DNA of 64,000 bases from Tistrella mobilis KA081020-065 (GCF_000264455.2 NC_017956.1:2153501-2217500); one strand, 5' to 3'. Positions 29,554 through 40,401 are shown, numbered from the stretch's first letter. The notes: generated by a model from the sequence alone, not told the origin. Numbers and translations are program-made.

Positions 29554-30567
29554 TTACTGCCCGGGCAGCCAGCCGAAACCGACCAGCACACCGGCAGTGA
29601 GCACCACCCACAGCAGCGAGAACGGCAGGAAGACCTTCCAGCCCAGACGCATCAGCTGGTCATAGCGGTAGCGCGGGAACGTGCCACGGATCCAGATGAA
29701 GGTGAACAGCAGCAGGAAGATCTTGATCAGGAACCACACCACGCCCGGAATCCAGTTCAGCGGCGCGATGTCGAACGGGGGCAGCCAGCCGCCGAGGAAC
29801 AGGATGGTGGTCATCCCGCTCATCAGGATCATGTTGGCATACTCGCCCAGGAAGAAGAGCGCGAAGGGCATCGAGGAATACTCGACGTTATAGCCCGACA
29901 CGAGCTCCGCTTCCGCCTCCGGAAGGTCGAAGGGCAGACGGTTGGTTTCGGCCAGTGCCGAGATGAAGAAGACCACGAACATCGGGAAGAGCGGGATGGC
30001 GAACCACACCGTTTCCTGCGCCCGCACGATCTCCGACAGGTTCAGCGAGCCGACGCACAGCAGCACCGTGATGATCACGAGGCCGATCGAAACCTCGTAA
30101 GACACCATCTGGGCTGCCGAGCGCAGCGCGCCGAGGAAGGCATAGCGCGAATTCGACGCCCAGCCCGCGACGATGATGCCGTAGACGCCGAGTGACGAGA
30201 TCGCGAACAGATAGAGCACGCCGACATTGATGTCGGAGAGCACCCAACCGTCGTCGAAGGGGATCACCGCCCAGGCGACAAGGCTGAGGATCAGGGTCAG
30301 CATCGGCGCGAACAGGAACAGGAACCGGTTCGAGCGCGAGGGGATGATGGTCTCCTTGGTCAGCAGCTTCAGCGCGTCGGCGAAAGGCTGAAGCATGCCG
30401 AAGGGGCCGACCACGTTCGGACCGCGGCGCATCTGGATGTAGCCGATCACCCGGCGTTCCATCAGCGTCAGATAGGCGACCGCGATCAGCAGCGGCAGCA
30501 CGATGGCCAGGATCTGGGCGACGATGATCACCCCGGGCCAGACATATCCGGAAAAGAACTCAGCCAT
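29554..30567 (-). CDS. nuoH: NADH-quinone oxidoreductase subunit H
   Basis: 337-residue membrane subunit that forms the quinone channel with nuoB/nuoD, eight or nine helices. Motifs: [35 protein letters not shown], the Glu-rich loop [20 protein letters not shown] and [12 protein letters not shown]-like [17 protein letters not shown]. The start ATG at 30565-30567 gives the MAEFFSGY N-terminus and overlaps the nuoG stop by 8 bp. Confidence 0.97.
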   Translation of the reverse strand: MAEFFSGYVWPGVIIVAQILAIVLPLLIAVAYLTLMERRVIGYIQMRRGPNVVGPFGMLQPFADALKLLTKETIIPSRSNRFLFLFAPMLTLILSLVAWAVIPFDDGWVLSDINVGVLYLFAISSLGVYGIIVAGWASNSRYAFLGALRSAAQMVSYEVSIGLVIITVLLCVGSLNLSEIVRAQETVWFAIPLFPMFVVFFISALAETNRLPFDLPEAEAELVSGYNVEYSSMPFALFFLGEYANMILMSGMTTILFLGGWLPPFDIAPLNWIPGVVWFLIKIFLLLFTFIWIRGTFPRYRYDQLMRLGWKVFLPFSLLWVVLTAGVLVGFGWLPGQ

Positions 30568-32638
30568 TGGTGCCGGTCGCCTTGTCCTGCTGGAGCGGGT
30601 TGCCCGCATAGATCGCGGTGCAGGTCGCCATGGTCTTCGACGCGCGCGAGATCGGGTCGGTCATGTAGTAGTTGGTGACCGGGGACGAGAGCGGCGCCTT
30701 GTCCGGTGCGCCGGTCTGACCGAAGGCACCGCCCAGACCCGCCGGCTCGATCCGGTCGATCTTCGCCAGACGGGGCGCGATCGCCGCCATCCGGGCGCGC
30801 ACGCCCGAGAGGTCGTCGTAAGGCAGCGCCTTGCCCAGCACGCCCGAGAGCGCCCGGAGGATCTTCCAGTCCTCGCGCGCCTCGCCCACCGGGAACACCG
30901 CGAGATGCGCGCGCTGCGGGCGGCCCTCGAGGTTCACATAGGTAGCGTTCTTCTCGGTATAGGCGGCACCCGGCAGCACCACATCGGCGCGATGGGCGCC
31001 GGCGTCGCCGTGATGGCCCTGATAGATCACAAAGGCATCGCCCAACGCATCGGTCTGGATCTCGTCTGCGCCCAGCAGGAACACCGTATCGATCTCGCCC
31101 CGGCCGGCAGCCGCCACGATCTCGCGGGTCGAGAGGCCACCCTCGCCCGGCACCAGACCCAGCTCCATGCCGCCGACACGGGCAGCGGCGGTCTGCAGGA
31201 CGTTGAAGCCGTTCCAGCCGTCGCGGACCATGCCGCAGCGCTCGGCAACCTTGCGGGCGGCACCCAGGATGCGGGCGCCATCGGCACGGGTCAGCGCGCC
31301 CATGCCGACCACGATCATCGGCCGCTCGGCATTGCGCAGCACCTCGGCCAGCGGATCGGCGCCGGAGGCAATCGCCTCCAGCCGGGTCGCGTCAGCGCCC
31401 AGATCCTCGACCGGCCAGGTCAAGTCCAGCTTCGGCCCGATCGACCAGCCGCGGAACCCGCCCTTGCGCCAGCGCTTGCGGAAGCGGGCGTTGACCAGCG
31501 GCGCCTCGCGGCGCGGATCGGTGCCGACCAGTAGCACCGCGTCCGCCTGCTCGATGCCGGCGATGGTGCTGTTGAACAGCCAGGTGGAGCGCTGGGTCGG
31601 ATCCAGCGCCGCACCGTCCTGGCGGCAGTCGACATGAACCGTGCCGATCACGTCGCGCATCAGATCGCGGAAGGCGGTCATCGACTCGCAATCGACCAGG
31701 TCGCCGACCAGGCCCGCGACCTTCTTCGGATCCCGGCCCGCCAGACGGGCCCGGATCGCCTCGAAGGCCTCGTCCCAACCGGCGGGGCGCAGGCGGCCGT
31801 TTTCGCGGATATAGGGGCGGTCCAGGCGCTGGCGCTTCAGCCCGTCATAGGCGAAGCGGCTCTTGTCGCCCAGCCACTCCTCGTTCACATCCTCGTGCAG
31901 GCGCGGCAGGATGCGCAGCACCTCGCGGCCGCGGACATCGACGCGGATATTGGCGCCGACCGCGTCGAGCACGTCGATCGATTCGGTCTTCTTCAACTCC
32001 CAGGGGCGGGCATTGAAGGCATAGGGCTTGGAGGTCAGTGCGCCCACCGGGCACAGGTCGATCATGTTGCCCGAGAGTTCCGAGGTCAGCGCATGTTCGA
32101 CATAGGTGCCGATCTCCATGTGCTCGCCACGGCCGGTCGCGCCCATTTCGGGCACGCCGGCAATCTCGGTGGCGAAGCGCACGCAGCGGGTGCAATGGAT
32201 GCAGCGGGTCATCCAGGTCTGGATCAGCGGACCCAGATCCTTGTCCTTCACCGCGCGCTTTTCGTCGTCATAGCGGCTCTGGCCGCGGCCATAGGCCATG
32301 GCCTGGTCCTGCAGATCGCACTCGCCGCCCTGATCGCAGATCGGGCAGTCGAGCGGATGGTTGATCAGCAGGAACTCCATCACGCCCTCGCGGGCCTTCT
32401 TCACCCGCTCGGTGTTGGTGTGGATCACCATGCCGTCGGCGGCCGGCATGGCGCAGGACGCGATGGGCTTCGGCGCCCGCTCCTGCTCCACCAGACACAT
32501 ACGGCAGTTGCCGGCGATCGACAGACGCTCGTGATAGCAGAAGCGGGGGATCTCGGCGCCGGCCGCTTCGCAGGCCTGAAGCACGGTCGCCCCGGCGGGC
32601 ACCTCGACTTCGAGGCCGTCGATGGTCAGTTTAGGCAT
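30560..32638 (-). CDS. nuoG: NADH-quinone oxidoreductase subunit G
   Basis: 692-residue peripheral-arm subunit, carrying [2Fe-2S] N1b and [4Fe-4S] N4 and N5. The N-terminal ferredoxin part has [15 protein letters not shown] and GNCRMCLVE; the His-Cys N5 segment [18 protein letters not shown] and [10 protein letters not shown] follow. The C-terminal molybdopterin-oxidoreductase-like domain lacks the cofactor and is structural. It is at the usual length for alphaproteobacterial/mitochondrial-type NuoG. Confidence 0.97.
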   Translation of the reverse strand: MPKLTIDGLEVEVPAGATVLQACEAAGAEIPRFCYHERLSIAGNCRMCLVEQERAPKPIASCAMPAADGMVIHTNTERVKKAREGVMEFLLINHPLDCPICDQGGECDLQDQAMAYGRGQSRYDDEKRAVKDKDLGPLIQTWMTRCIHCTRCVRFATEIAGVPEMGATGRGEHMEIGTYVEHALTSELSGNMIDLCPVGALTSKPYAFNARPWELKKTESIDVLDAVGANIRVDVRGREVLRILPRLHEDVNEEWLGDKSRFAYDGLKRQRLDRPYIRENGRLRPAGWDEAFEAIRARLAGRDPKKVAGLVGDLVDCESMTAFRDLMRDVIGTVHVDCRQDGAALDPTQRSTWLFNSTIAGIEQADAVLLVGTDPRREAPLVNARFRKRWRKGGFRGWSIGPKLDLTWPVEDLGADATRLEAIASGADPLAEVLRNAERPMIVVGMGALTRADGARILGAARKVAERCGMVRDGWNGFNVLQTAAARVGGMELGLVPGEGGLSTREIVAAAGRGEIDTVFLLGADEIQTDALGDAFVIYQGHHGDAGAHRADVVLPGAAYTEKNATYVNLEGRPQRAHLAVFPVGEAREDWKILRALSGVLGKALPYDDLSGVRARMAAIAPRLAKIDRIEPAGLGGAFGQTGAPDKAPLSSPVTNYYMTDPISRASKTMATCTAIYAGNPLQQDKATGTNG

Positions 32639-32648
32639 CGGATCCTCC

Positions 32649-33929
32649 TCAGGCCGCGCGGGCCGCGTCCCGGGCGGCGCTGAGGCGCCGCTCGAGTTCC
32701 GGACGGAAGTGACGGATCAGGCCCTGCACCGGCCACGCCGCGGCATCACCCAGCGCGCAGATGGTGTGGCCCTCGATCTGGTAGGTCACCTGCTCCAGCC
32801 GGTCGATCTCGGCGACGGTCGCCTGACCCTTGACCATGCGGTCCATGGTCCGCCAGAGCCAGCCGGTGCCTTCGCGGCACGGCGTGCACTGACCGCAGCT
32901 CTCATGCATGTAGAACTTCGACAGTCGGGCGATGGCGCGCACCACGTCGGTCGACTTGTCCATCACGATCACCGCGGCGGTGCCGAGGCCGGACTTGACC
33001 GCGCGCAGGCTGTCGAAATCCATCAGCACATCGTCGCAGATCGACTTGGGCAGCAACGGCACCGAAGAGCCGCCGGGGATAATGGCCAGCAGGTTGTCCC
33101 AGCCGCCACGCACGCCACCGGCATGACGTTCGATGAGCTCCTTCAGCGGGATGCCCATCTCTTCTTCGATATTGCACGGCTTGTTCACATGGCCGGAGAT
33201 CGAGAAGATCTTGGTGCCGGTGTTGTTCTCGCGGCCGAGGCCGGCGAACCAGGCGGCGCTGCGGCGCAGGATGGTCGGCGCCACCGCGATGCTCTCGACG
33301 TTGTTCACCGTGGTCGGGCAGCCGTAAAGGCCAGCCATGGCCGGGAACGGCGGCTTCAGGCGCGGCTGGCCCTTCTTGCCTTCCAGGCTCTCGATCAGCG
33401 CGGTTTCTTCGCCGCAGATATAGGCGCCGGCACCCAGATGGATGTAGACGTCGAAGTCATAGCCGGTGCCACAGGCGTTCTTGCCGATCAGCCCGGCCTC
33501 GTAGGCCTCGTCGATCGCGGTCTGCAGCGCCTGAGCCTCGCGGAGGAATTCGCCGCGGATGTAGATATAGGCGGCGACCGCCTTCATCGCAAAACCGGCG
33601 ATCAGGCAGCCCTCGACCAGCTTGTGCGGGTCGTGGCGCATGATCTCGCGATCCTTGCAGGTGCCGGGTTCGCCTTCGTCGGCGTTCACGACCAGATAGG
33701 ACGGGCGCGGGTCGTTCTTCGGCATGAAGGACCACTTCACACCGGTCGGGAAGCCCGCACCGCCACGGCCGCGCAGGCCGCTCGCCTTCATCTCCTGGAC
33801 GATCCAGTCGGCGCCCTTGGCGATGATGTCCTTGGTCCCATCCCAATCGCCGCGGTGGCGGGCACCGGCCAGACGGAAATCGTCATAGCCGTGGAGATTG
33901 GTGAAGATGCGATCCTGATCACGCAGCAT
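32649..33929 (-). CDS. nuoF: NADH-quinone oxidoreductase subunit F
   Basis: 426-residue NADH- and FMN-binding subunit with cluster N3. Motifs: the NADH/FMN glycine loop [52 protein letters not shown] and the N3 ligands in [12 protein letters not shown] plus a later Cys in [13 protein letters not shown]. The start overlaps the nuoE stop by 11 bp; nuoG lies 10 bp downstream. Confidence 0.98.
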   Translation of the reverse strand: MLRDQDRIFTNLHGYDDFRLAGARHRGDWDGTKDIIAKGADWIVQEMKASGLRGRGGAGFPTGVKWSFMPKNDPRPSYLVVNADEGEPGTCKDREIMRHDPHKLVEGCLIAGFAMKAVAAYIYIRGEFLREAQALQTAIDEAYEAGLIGKNACGTGYDFDVYIHLGAGAYICGEETALIESLEGKKGQPRLKPPFPAMAGLYGCPTTVNNVESIAVAPTILRRSAAWFAGLGRENNTGTKIFSISGHVNKPCNIEEEMGIPLKELIERHAGGVRGGWDNLLAIIPGGSSVPLLPKSICDDVLMDFDSLRAVKSGLGTAAVIVMDKSTDVVRAIARLSKFYMHESCGQCTPCREGTGWLWRTMDRMVKGQATVAEIDRLEQVTYQIEGHTICALGDAAAWPVQGLIRHFRPELERRLSAARDAARAA

Positions 33930-34545
33930 CGTTGCCTCCTGCGGTCCCGGGTGCGGCCTGGGTCGCCGACGGCTGCCAGCCCTCGGGCTCAGAGCCCCGG
34001 CGGCGGCCGGTCTGCGGACCGGGCTTCGGCGTCTCGCCGCGCTTCAGCGCCTCGAGCACCCGCACGGTCAGCTCCGCGTCCAGATCCTCGTAGTAGTCGT
34101 CACCGATCTGCATCATCGGCGCATTGGCGCAGGCACCGAGGCACTCCACCTCGGCCAGCGTGAACAGCCCGTCTTCGGTGGTCTCGCCCACCTCGATGCC
34201 GAGATGCTTCTTGCACGCGCCCAGCACCTCGTCGGAGCCGCGCAGCCAGCACGGCGTCGTGGTGCAGACCTGGACGTGATGCCGGCCGATCGGCTTCAGA
34301 TTGTACATGGTGTAGAAGGTCGCGACCTCGTACACCCGGATCGGCGGCATGCCGAGAAGATCGGCAATGTAATCCATGGCCACCCGCGGCAGCCAGCCAT
34401 CGCCCTGGCGCTGGGCCAGATCGAGCAGCGGCATGACCGCGCTCTGCTGTCGGCCTTCAGGGTATTTCGCGATGATCTTCGCGGCTTGGGCGAGATTCTC
34501 TTCCGTGAAGGCGAAGCTCGCAGGCTCGACGTTGGTGTCGCTCAC
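33919..34545 (-). CDS. nuoE: NADH-quinone oxidoreductase subunit E
   Basis: 208-residue thioredoxin-like [2Fe-2S] (N1a) subunit. Cysteine ligands: [11 protein letters not shown] and [13 protein letters not shown]. The core ends near residue 165, followed by a Pro/Gly/Gln-rich tail of about 40 residues ([16 protein letters not shown] onward) that is probably disordered. The start is GTG at 34543-34545 ([11 protein letters not shown]), with GAGGGG upstream; the open frame extends further but runs into nuoD. Confidence 0.95.
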   Translation of the reverse strand: MSDTNVEPASFAFTEENLAQAAKIIAKYPEGRQQSAVMPLLDLAQRQGDGWLPRVAMDYIADLLGMPPIRVYEVATFYTMYNLKPIGRHHVQVCTTTPCWLRGSDEVLGACKKHLGIEVGETTEDGLFTLAEVECLGACANAPMMQIGDDYYEDLDAELTVRVLEALKRGETPKPGPQTGRRRGSEPEGWQPSATQAAPGTAGGNDAA

Positions 34546-34559
34546 TGGTCCCGGTCCCC

Positions 34560-35744
34560 TCAACGATCGATCTCGCCGAACACGATGTCCATATTCGCCA
34601 GAATGGCGACGGCATCGGCCAGCAGATGGCCCTTCGACATGAAATCCATGGCCGCGATATGAGCGAATCCGGGCGCGCGGATCTTGCAGCGATAGGGCTT
34701 GTTGGTGCCGTCCGACACCAGATAGACGCCGAACTCGCCCTTCGGCGCCTCGGTGCCCACATAGACCTCGCCGGCCGGCACCTTGAAGCCTTCGGTGTAG
34801 AGCTTGAAGTGATGGATCAGCGCTTCCATCGACCGCTTCATGTCCGCGCGGGCCGGCGGCGCCACCTTGCGGTCCTCGGTCCGATACGGGCCGTCGGGCA
34901 TCTGCTCGATGCACTGGCGCACGATCTTGAGCGACTCGCGCACTTCCTTCATGCGGACATTGTAGCGGTCGTAGACGTCGCCGTTGCGACCGACCGGAAT
35001 GTCGAAGTCCATGCGGTCATAAACGTCATAGGGCTGCGCCTTGCGCAGATCCCAGGGCACGCCCGAGCCGCGCAGCATCGGCCCGGTCAGGCCCCAGTCC
35101 AGCGCATCCTCGGCCGAGAGCACACCCACATCCACCGTGCGCTGCTTCCAGATGCGGCTGTGGCTCATCAGGTTTTCGAGGTCGTCGAAGCGCTTCGGGA
35201 ACTCTTCGGTGAACTTCCAGATCTCGTCCAGAAGCCCGGCCGGCAGCTCCATCGACACGCCGCCGGGGCGGAAGTAGTTCGCGTGCAGGCGCGCGCCGCA
35301 GACCTTGTCGTAGAAGCCCATGATGATCTCGCGATCCTCGAAGCCCCACAGCAGCGGCGTGGTGGCGCCAAGATCCATCGCGAAGGTCGTCATGTTCAGC
35401 AGGTGGTTGGCGATGCGGGTCAGCTCCGCGAACATGACGCGGATATACTGGCCGCGCAGCGGCACCTCGATCCCTGCCAGCTTCTCGACCGCGAGCACAT
35501 AGGCGTGCTCCTGATTCATGATCGAGACATAGTCCAGGCGGTCGAAATACGGCAGCGCCTGAAGATAGGTCTTGTACTCGATGAGCTTCTCGGTGCCGCG
35601 GTGCAGCAGGCCGACATGCGGATCGGCGCGGGTCACCACCTCGCCGTCCATCTCGAGCACGAGCCGGAGCACACCATGGGCCGCCGGATGCTGCGGCCCG
35701 AAGTTGAGCATCATCGGCTTGATGGAAGTTTCGGTCGCCGACAT
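34560..35744 (-). CDS. nuoD: NADH-quinone oxidoreductase subunit D
   Basis: 394-residue 49-kDa-type subunit that forms the quinone site with nuoB. Motifs: [20 protein letters not shown] at the N-terminus (quinone-site His), [12 protein letters not shown], and the C-terminal DIVFGEIDR ending. It is a separate gene from nuoC, unlike the fused CD of E. coli. The ATG at 35742-35744 overlaps the nuoC stop by 1 bp. Confidence 0.97.
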   Translation of the reverse strand: MSATETSIKPMMLNFGPQHPAAHGVLRLVLEMDGEVVTRADPHVGLLHRGTEKLIEYKTYLQALPYFDRLDYVSIMNQEHAYVLAVEKLAGIEVPLRGQYIRVMFAELTRIANHLLNMTTFAMDLGATTPLLWGFEDREIIMGFYDKVCGARLHANYFRPGGVSMELPAGLLDEIWKFTEEFPKRFDDLENLMSHSRIWKQRTVDVGVLSAEDALDWGLTGPMLRGSGVPWDLRKAQPYDVYDRMDFDIPVGRNGDVYDRYNVRMKEVRESLKIVRQCIEQMPDGPYRTEDRKVAPPARADMKRSMEALIHHFKLYTEGFKVPAGEVYVGTEAPKGEFGVYLVSDGTNKPYRCKIRAPGFAHIAAMDFMSKGHLLADAVAILANMDIVFGEIDR

Positions 35745-36394
35745 CACTTCGTCCCCTGCTGCGCCTTCTCGTCCCCGGGCAGGACGTATTTCGCACCGTC
35801 CCACGGGCTCAGGAAGTCGAACCGGCGGAATTCCTGGGTCAGCTGCACCGGCTCGTAGACCACGCGCTTCTCGGCCTGGTCATAGCGGACCTCGACATAG
35901 CCGGTGAGCGGGAAGTCCTTGCGCAGCGGATGCCCCTCGAAGCCGTAATCGGTGAGGATGCGACGGAGATCCGGGTGATCTGCGAAGAACACGCCGTAGA
36001 GATCCCAGGTCTCACGCTCGAACCACAGTGCCGAGTTGAACACCGGCACGGCCGACGGGACCGGGGTGTCTTCCGAGGCAGATACGGTCACGCGGATGCG
36101 CTGATTGTGCTTGAGGCTGAGCAGGTGATAGACGACGTCGAAGCGTTCCTCACGCTCCGGCCAGTCGACACCGCAGACGTCGATCAGCTGCTTGAACAGG
36201 CAGTTGCTGTCGTCGCGCAGGAATGTGAGCGTCCGGATGAGCGAGGTCCGGTAGACCCGGACCGTCAGTTCACCCAATGCGACCTTCCAGCCGTCCACTC
36301 CGTCGCCGAGTGCTGATGCGACATACGCGCCCAGCTCCCGGAGTGCGTCTTCGTTGACGTTACTCACGGCATCCGCCTTCTCGTGCCTCGACAC
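35744..36394 (-). CDS. nuoC: NADH-quinone oxidoreductase subunit C
   Basis: 216-residue 30-kDa-type subunit. Family blocks: [44 protein letters not shown] and the signature [24 protein letters not shown]. The ATG at 36392-36394 has AAGG 6 bp upstream; a GTG nine codons in (36365-36367, VSNVNEDAL) is an equally plausible start. A 72-bp gap with a hairpin separates it from nuoB. Confidence 0.95.
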   Translation of the reverse strand: MSRHEKADAVSNVNEDALRELGAYVASALGDGVDGWKVALGELTVRVYRTSLIRTLTFLRDDSNCLFKQLIDVCGVDWPEREERFDVVYHLLSLKHNQRIRVTVSASEDTPVPSAVPVFNSALWFERETWDLYGVFFADHPDLRRILTDYGFEGHPLRKDFPLTGYVEVRYDQAEKRVVYEPVQLTQEFRRFDFLSPWDGAKYVLPGDEKAQQGTK

Positions 36395-36404
36395 AAAACC
36401 TTGA

Positions 36405-36431
36405 GCACCGTCCGGTTTTCCGGTCCGGTGC
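36405..36431 (-). other. Hairpin in the nuoB-nuoC spacer
   Basis: GCACCG (36405-36410) pairs with CGGTGC (36426-36431) and CCGG (36412-36415) with CCGG (36420-36423) around a TTTT/AAAA loop. It lies between the nuoB stop and the nuoC start and could modulate relative expression. Confidence 0.45.
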
Positions 36432-36466
36432 CCGCCGCCGCTGTTTTCCGGCCGCGAACGCTGAGA

Positions 36467-37030
36467 TCAGCGCTCGAGCGTACCGGTGCGACGTATCTTC
36501 TTCTGAAGCTGCAGCACGCCGTAGACCAGCGCCTCAGCCGTGGGCGGGCAGCCCGGCACGTAGATGTCGACCGGAACGATCCGGTCGCAGCCGCGGACCA
36601 CCGAATAGGAGTAGTGATAGTAGCCGCCGCCATTGGCGCAGCTGCCCATCGAGATGACGTATTTCGGCTCCGGCATCTGGTCATAGACCTTGCGGAGCGC
36701 GGGCGCCATCTTGTTGGTCAGCGTGCCGGCGACGATCATCACGTCAGACTGGCGCGGGCTCGGCCGGAACAGGAAGCCGAAGCGGTCCAGATCGTAGCGG
36801 GCGGCGGCGGCATGCATCATTTCCACCGCGCAGCAGGCCAGACCGAACGTCATCGGCCAGAGCGAGCCGGTGCGCGCCCAGGTGACGAGTTCGTTCAGGC
36901 GCGCGGTGATGAAGCCGTTTTCCTTCAGCTCATCGGTCGCAGCCGCGACCACGCGCTCGGCATCGGCGCCGGCCAGGGGGCCATGCCCCATGGCCCCGGC
37001 CGAGGCGGTGCGAGGATCGGTCACTCCCAT
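36467..37030 (-). CDS. nuoB: NADH-quinone oxidoreductase subunit B
   Basis: 187-residue subunit with the terminal [4Fe-4S] cluster N2. Ligands: the tandem Cys of [27 protein letters not shown] and [15 protein letters not shown]. The start ATG at 37028-37030 overlaps the nuoA end by 10 bp and follows GGGGGCGCTGGA inside nuoA. The N-terminal about 30 residues are Ala/Gly rich and variable. Confidence 0.97.
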   Translation of the reverse strand: MGVTDPRTASAGAMGHGPLAGADAERVVAAATDELKENGFITARLNELVTWARTGSLWPMTFGLACCAVEMMHAAAARYDLDRFGFLFRPSPRQSDVMIVAGTLTNKMAPALRKVYDQMPEPKYVISMGSCANGGGYYHYSYSVVRGCDRIVPVDIYVPGCPPTAEALVYGVLQLQKKIRRTGTLER

Positions 37031-37386
37031 TCCAGCGCCCCCTTCTTCCACTCGTAGATGAAGCCGATGGTCAGCACGCCCAGGAACAGCATCATGGACC
37101 AGAAGCCGAACATGCCGATGTCGCCGAGCGACACCGCCCACGGGAACAGGAAGGCGACTTCAAGGTCGAAGATGATGAACAGGATCGCGACCAGATAGAA
37201 CCGCACGTCGAACTGACCGCGGCTGTCGTCGAACGCGTCGAAGCCGCATTCGTAAGCCGAGAGCTTCTCGGCCTCCGGCCGCTGGGGCGCGATGAAGTAG
37301 GAAGCGATCACGATCACCGCGGAGAGAGCGGTCGCGATGCCGAGGAAGATCAGGATCGGCAGATACTCGGCCAGCAAGGTCTGCAT
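37021..37386 (-). CDS. nuoA: NADH-quinone oxidoreductase subunit A
   Basis: 121-residue membrane subunit with three helices. It begins [47 protein letters not shown] holds the quinone-site loop Cys-Gly-Phe-Asp, split here as [14 protein letters not shown] and [20 protein letters not shown] in family form. It opens the nuo operon; GGAGG lies about 12 bp upstream and a 480-bp gene-free leader follows upstream. Confidence 0.97.
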   Translation of the reverse strand: MQTLLAEYLPILIFLGIATALSAVIVIASYFIAPQRPEAEKLSAYECGFDAFDDSRGQFDVRFYLVAILFIIFDLEVAFLFPWAVSLGDIGMFGFWSMMLFLGVLTIGFIYEWKKGALEWE

Positions 37387-37868
37387 GGGCTAGGCTTCCC
37401 TCCTGAGGCGGACGCCGGCCGGTGCGGTCTGACCGTCACGGTCGGAACATCGCCGGCGACGCTGCGGGGCAGACCGGCAGACCGTTCCGGCGGGTGCCAT
37501 GCTGCATGCGCGAAGAACGCCATACCGCCGGCCACGCCCGATGGTCCGCCACGGGTACCCCCGCGCGGCGGCCTCACTATAGGCGAACGTGCTCGCCAAC
37601 AAAATCCCCATTTTCAGCCACGAATATGCCCCGGCATCGCAGTGCGGCAAGGCTTGACACGCACGTTGTCACAAGGACTTCCGGCCAAAAACGAACAGGC
37701 CCGCACCGACGAAGATCGGGCGGGCCCACAGAGTGCGCACGAACATGCGCGGGTCTTGATGAGGCGGCCTGACCCGCAGGTCCGACCGTCCGAAAGACGT
37801 TTCTGCATGCGTGAGCACGCGGATCATACAACCGTCCGGAAATCGTCTGCCGGTTTCCGAAGGATCGC
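37387..37868. other. Gene-free leader of the nuo operon
   Basis: No credible gene. On the minus strand a TATAGT box (plus 37576-37581) with a poor TTGTTG 15 bp before it is a possible nuoA promoter, giving a leader of about 185 nt. A hairpin GCGGGTC/GACCCGC (37749-37777) lies between tRNA-Asp and this point and may help end the tRNA transcript; an imperfect inverted repeat surrounds 37653-37676 (TGACA-N7-TGTCA). Confidence 0.4.
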
Positions 37869-37945
<77 letters not shown>

Positions 37946-38015
37946 TCAGGCGATGCGCGGTGTTTATCCGGTCCAGCCCCCCTCTGTCAACGCCTTTCCG
38001 CAAGGGGCCCGGATT

Positions 38016-39569
38016 TCATGTCACGGCATGCTCACGCCGGTCGAGGACCGCGCCTGTCGCGCCGGGCCACACCGCTTCTCCGGCTTCGGCGAAATGGTAT
38101 TCATCCAGCGGCGCACCGCGCATGTCCCACCAGTACCGGCTTGCGAAGCCCGACCACTGGGCGGTGATGCGGCCCTCGCTGGTCTTGTACCAGCTGTTGC
38201 AGCCGGCCGCCCAGACGGTGCGATCCAAGGCATCCCTGAGCTTGCGATTATAGCCGGCCATGGCCTCGGGCCGGACATCCATCACCGGCCGGCGTCTCCC
38301 CTCGCCCACCAGCCGCTGCAGGCAGCGCACCACGTACCCGGCCTGCACCTCATGCATGAAGATGATCGAGTTGTGTCCAAGGCTGGTATTGGGGCCGAAG
38401 AGCATGAAGAAGTTCGGGAAGCCGGCGACCGTCACCCCCCGATGCGCCTCGGCACCTGCGGACCATGCGTCGTGGAGGTCGATCCCGCCCCGACCGGCAA
38501 TGCGCATCGGTACCAGAAACTCGGTCGTCCGGAAGCCGGTGGCCCAGATCAGAACATCGAGCGCATGGCGCCCGCCCTCCACGGTCTCCACGGCTTCCGC
38601 CGTGATCCGGGTGATGCGGCGGGCGACGACGTCGACATCGGGACGTGCCAGAGTGTCATACCAGTCGTTGGACAGCACGATGCGCTTGCAGCCTGCGGGA
38701 TAATCCGGCGTCAGACACCGGCGCAGCACCGGATCGGCCACCTTGCGGGCCAGCGTCGCCAGGGCCTGGCGTTCAAACCGGCGGCGCGCGAAGCCGTTGC
38801 GACCGAATACGAGAAAGTTCTTCTCGAGCGACAGGAAGATGCCGAGGCGATGAAGACGCAAGGCCACCGGGCTTCGGCGAAACCGTGCGATTTCGTCCGT
38901 CGTATAAGCGCGATCCGGCTTGGGGGCGATCCAGGCGGGGCTGCGCTGAAACACGGTCAGATGCCTGGCGGCCGGCGCGATCTCAGGCACCAGCTGCACG
39001 GCACTGGAGCCGTTGCCGACCACGCCGACGCGCCGCCCCTTGAGATCTATCGTGCCCGGCCAGCAGGCCGAATGGAATTGCAGCCCGGCGAAACTCTCGC
39101 GGCCCGGAATATCGGGCACGGCCGGCCGGTCCAGCTGGCCCACCGCCGAAATGAGAACCTCTGCCTCCATGCGGCCGCCCCCGACCAGATCGATGGTCCA
39201 GAGACCACGCTGATCGTCGAAGGCTGCGGCCTCGACCGCCGTCCCGAAACGGATCAGCGGCCGAAGGCCGAAGCGATCGGCGGTCTCCTCCATATAGGCC
39301 AGAATCTCGGGCTGGCGCGCATAGGTGCGGCTCCAGTCCGGTTTCGGCGCAAAGGAGAAGGAATAGAGGTGGGAGGGCACGTCACAGCCGGCCCCTGGAT
39401 AGGTGTTCTGGCGCCAGGTGCCCCCCAGCGCCTCCCCCTTCTCAAGGATCGTGACGGCCTGAAAACCCGCCTGACGCAGGCGGATGGCCATACACAATCC
39501 GCCGAAGCCCGCGCCGATGATAACAACGCGCAGGCCGCGTGTCCGCGACGTGACCGTCCGGTCGTTCAT
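38016..39569 (-). CDS. Flavin-containing / Baeyer-Villiger-type monooxygenase
   Basis: 517-residue class B flavoprotein monooxygenase. FAD Rossmann motif VVIIGAGFGGLCMAIRL at the N-terminus, GGTWRQNTYPGAGCDVPSH, the BVMO fingerprint FAGLQFHSACWP, a second dinucleotide motif GVVGNGSSAVQLVPEI for NADPH, and DVLIWATGF. It oxidises a ketone or heteroatom of unknown identity with O2 and NADPH. It lies alone between tRNA-Val and tRNA-Asp, directly behind tRNA-Val on the same strand, in a place that usually has no gene in related genomes (from memory), suggesting insertion. Confidence 0.9.
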   Translation of the reverse strand: MNDRTVTSRTRGLRVVIIGAGFGGLCMAIRLRQAGFQAVTILEKGEALGGTWRQNTYPGAGCDVPSHLYSFSFAPKPDWSRTYARQPEILAYMEETADRFGLRPLIRFGTAVEAAAFDDQRGLWTIDLVGGGRMEAEVLISAVGQLDRPAVPDIPGRESFAGLQFHSACWPGTIDLKGRRVGVVGNGSSAVQLVPEIAPAARHLTVFQRSPAWIAPKPDRAYTTDEIARFRRSPVALRLHRLGIFLSLEKNFLVFGRNGFARRRFERQALATLARKVADPVLRRCLTPDYPAGCKRIVLSNDWYDTLARPDVDVVARRITRITAEAVETVEGGRHALDVLIWATGFRTTEFLVPMRIAGRGGIDLHDAWSAGAEAHRGVTVAGFPNFFMLFGPNTSLGHNSIIFMHEVQAGYVVRCLQRLVGEGRRRPVMDVRPEAMAGYNRKLRDALDRTVWAAGCNSWYKTSEGRITAQWSGFASRYWWDMRGAPLDEYHFAEAGEAVWPGATGAVLDRREHAVT

Positions 39570-39739
39570 ATCCGCTCTCCCCGTCAGCGGCAGAAGCGGC
39601 CGGCCCGGCGATCATGATCCGTCGCCATGTGCGATCGGGCCGCTCTTCACCCACTATATGAAATTCGGAATACGGATTAAACGTTTTAGTTGATGAACCC
39701 GGTGTAGATGTGCCGGAAGCTTGAACGTCCGGCGGATAC

Positions 39740-39816
39740 TGGTGGGCGATGAGGGGCTCGAACCCCCGACCTTCTCGGTGTAAGCGAGACGCTCTGACCA
39801 ACTGAGCTAATCGCCC
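39740..39816 (-). tRNA. tRNA-Val (TAC)
   Basis: 77 nt with encoded CCA. Acceptor GGGCGAT/ATCGCCC, D-arm GCTCAGTTGGTCAGAGC, anticodon loop CTTACAC giving TAC, T-loop GGTTCGAGCCC, discriminator A. Confidence 0.97.
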
Positions 39817-40125
39817 GGCGTGCAGCGACGCAGACTGTTCACCGGTGAACGACGGCCGCCCGCCCCTTCAGGTGGAGCGGACGGCCGCGTCTGATGATCT
39901 GCGGTGCCACGAACCGCATCGCGGCGCCAGAGGGTCGATCCGATCCTGCGGACCTTGTGGCGCCGCCGGCGTCCGGCGTCGTGAGGGACGGCGTCGTACG
40001 CACAGAAATTCGATGAGGTGCCAGCCTTGCATTCGGCCTGGGCCTGGCATGGCCCTGAACGGCGCATCTGTGTGTTTTTGGGCGGGCGCAGCCGCCGGGT
40101 GGTCCATGGAACAGTCCGGGCAGGA
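39817..40125. other. Gene-free spacer between tRNA-Val and hup
   Basis: No gene seen. A perfect 14-bp palindrome GTTCACCGGTGAAC (39837-39850) lies 21-34 bp upstream of the tRNA-Val 5' end. A small GGCGG/CCGCC hairpin lies near 40082-40098 behind hup. Nothing else stands out. Confidence 0.5.
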
Positions 40126-40401
40126 TCAGCCGTTCACGGCGTCCTTCAGCCCCTTGCCGGCACGGAACTTCGGCTGCTTCGACGCCGGAATGGTGATCGC
40201 TTCGCCGGTCCGCGGGTTGCGGCCTTCACTGGCGGCCCGGGTCGCGACATTGAACGTGCCGAAGCCGACCAGGCGCACCTCGTCATCCGCAGCCAGCGCC
40301 GCGGTGATGGCATCGAACACGCCGTCGACGGCCCGGGCCGCGTCGGTCTTGGACAGCCCGGTGCTGTCGGCCACGCGCGCAACGAGATCGTTCTTGTTCA
40401 C
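40126..40401 (-). CDS. hup: DNA-binding protein HU
   Basis: 91-residue HU/IHF-family nucleoid protein. It begins with NKNDLVARVADSTGLSKTDA (helical dimer core) and contains GFGTFNVATRAASEGRNPRTGE, the beta-arm with the conserved RNP tip, ending PKFRAGKGLKDAV. Start is GTG at 40399-40401 with AGGGGAG upstream. It sits behind lon, the common alphaproteobacterial order, after the lon terminator, so it has its own promoter in the 40402-40533 stretch. Confidence 0.95.
   Translation of the reverse strand: MNKNDLVARVADSTGLSKTDAARAVDGVFDAITAALAADDEVRLVGFGTFNVATRAASEGRNPRTGEAITIPASKQPKFRAGKGLKDAVNG

Noticed and set aside
39837-39850. Palindrome as a LexA (SOS) box
   Set aside because: The alphaproteobacterial LexA site is a direct repeat GTTC-N7-GTTC; this is an inverted repeat with a 6-bp centre and lies before a tRNA gene.
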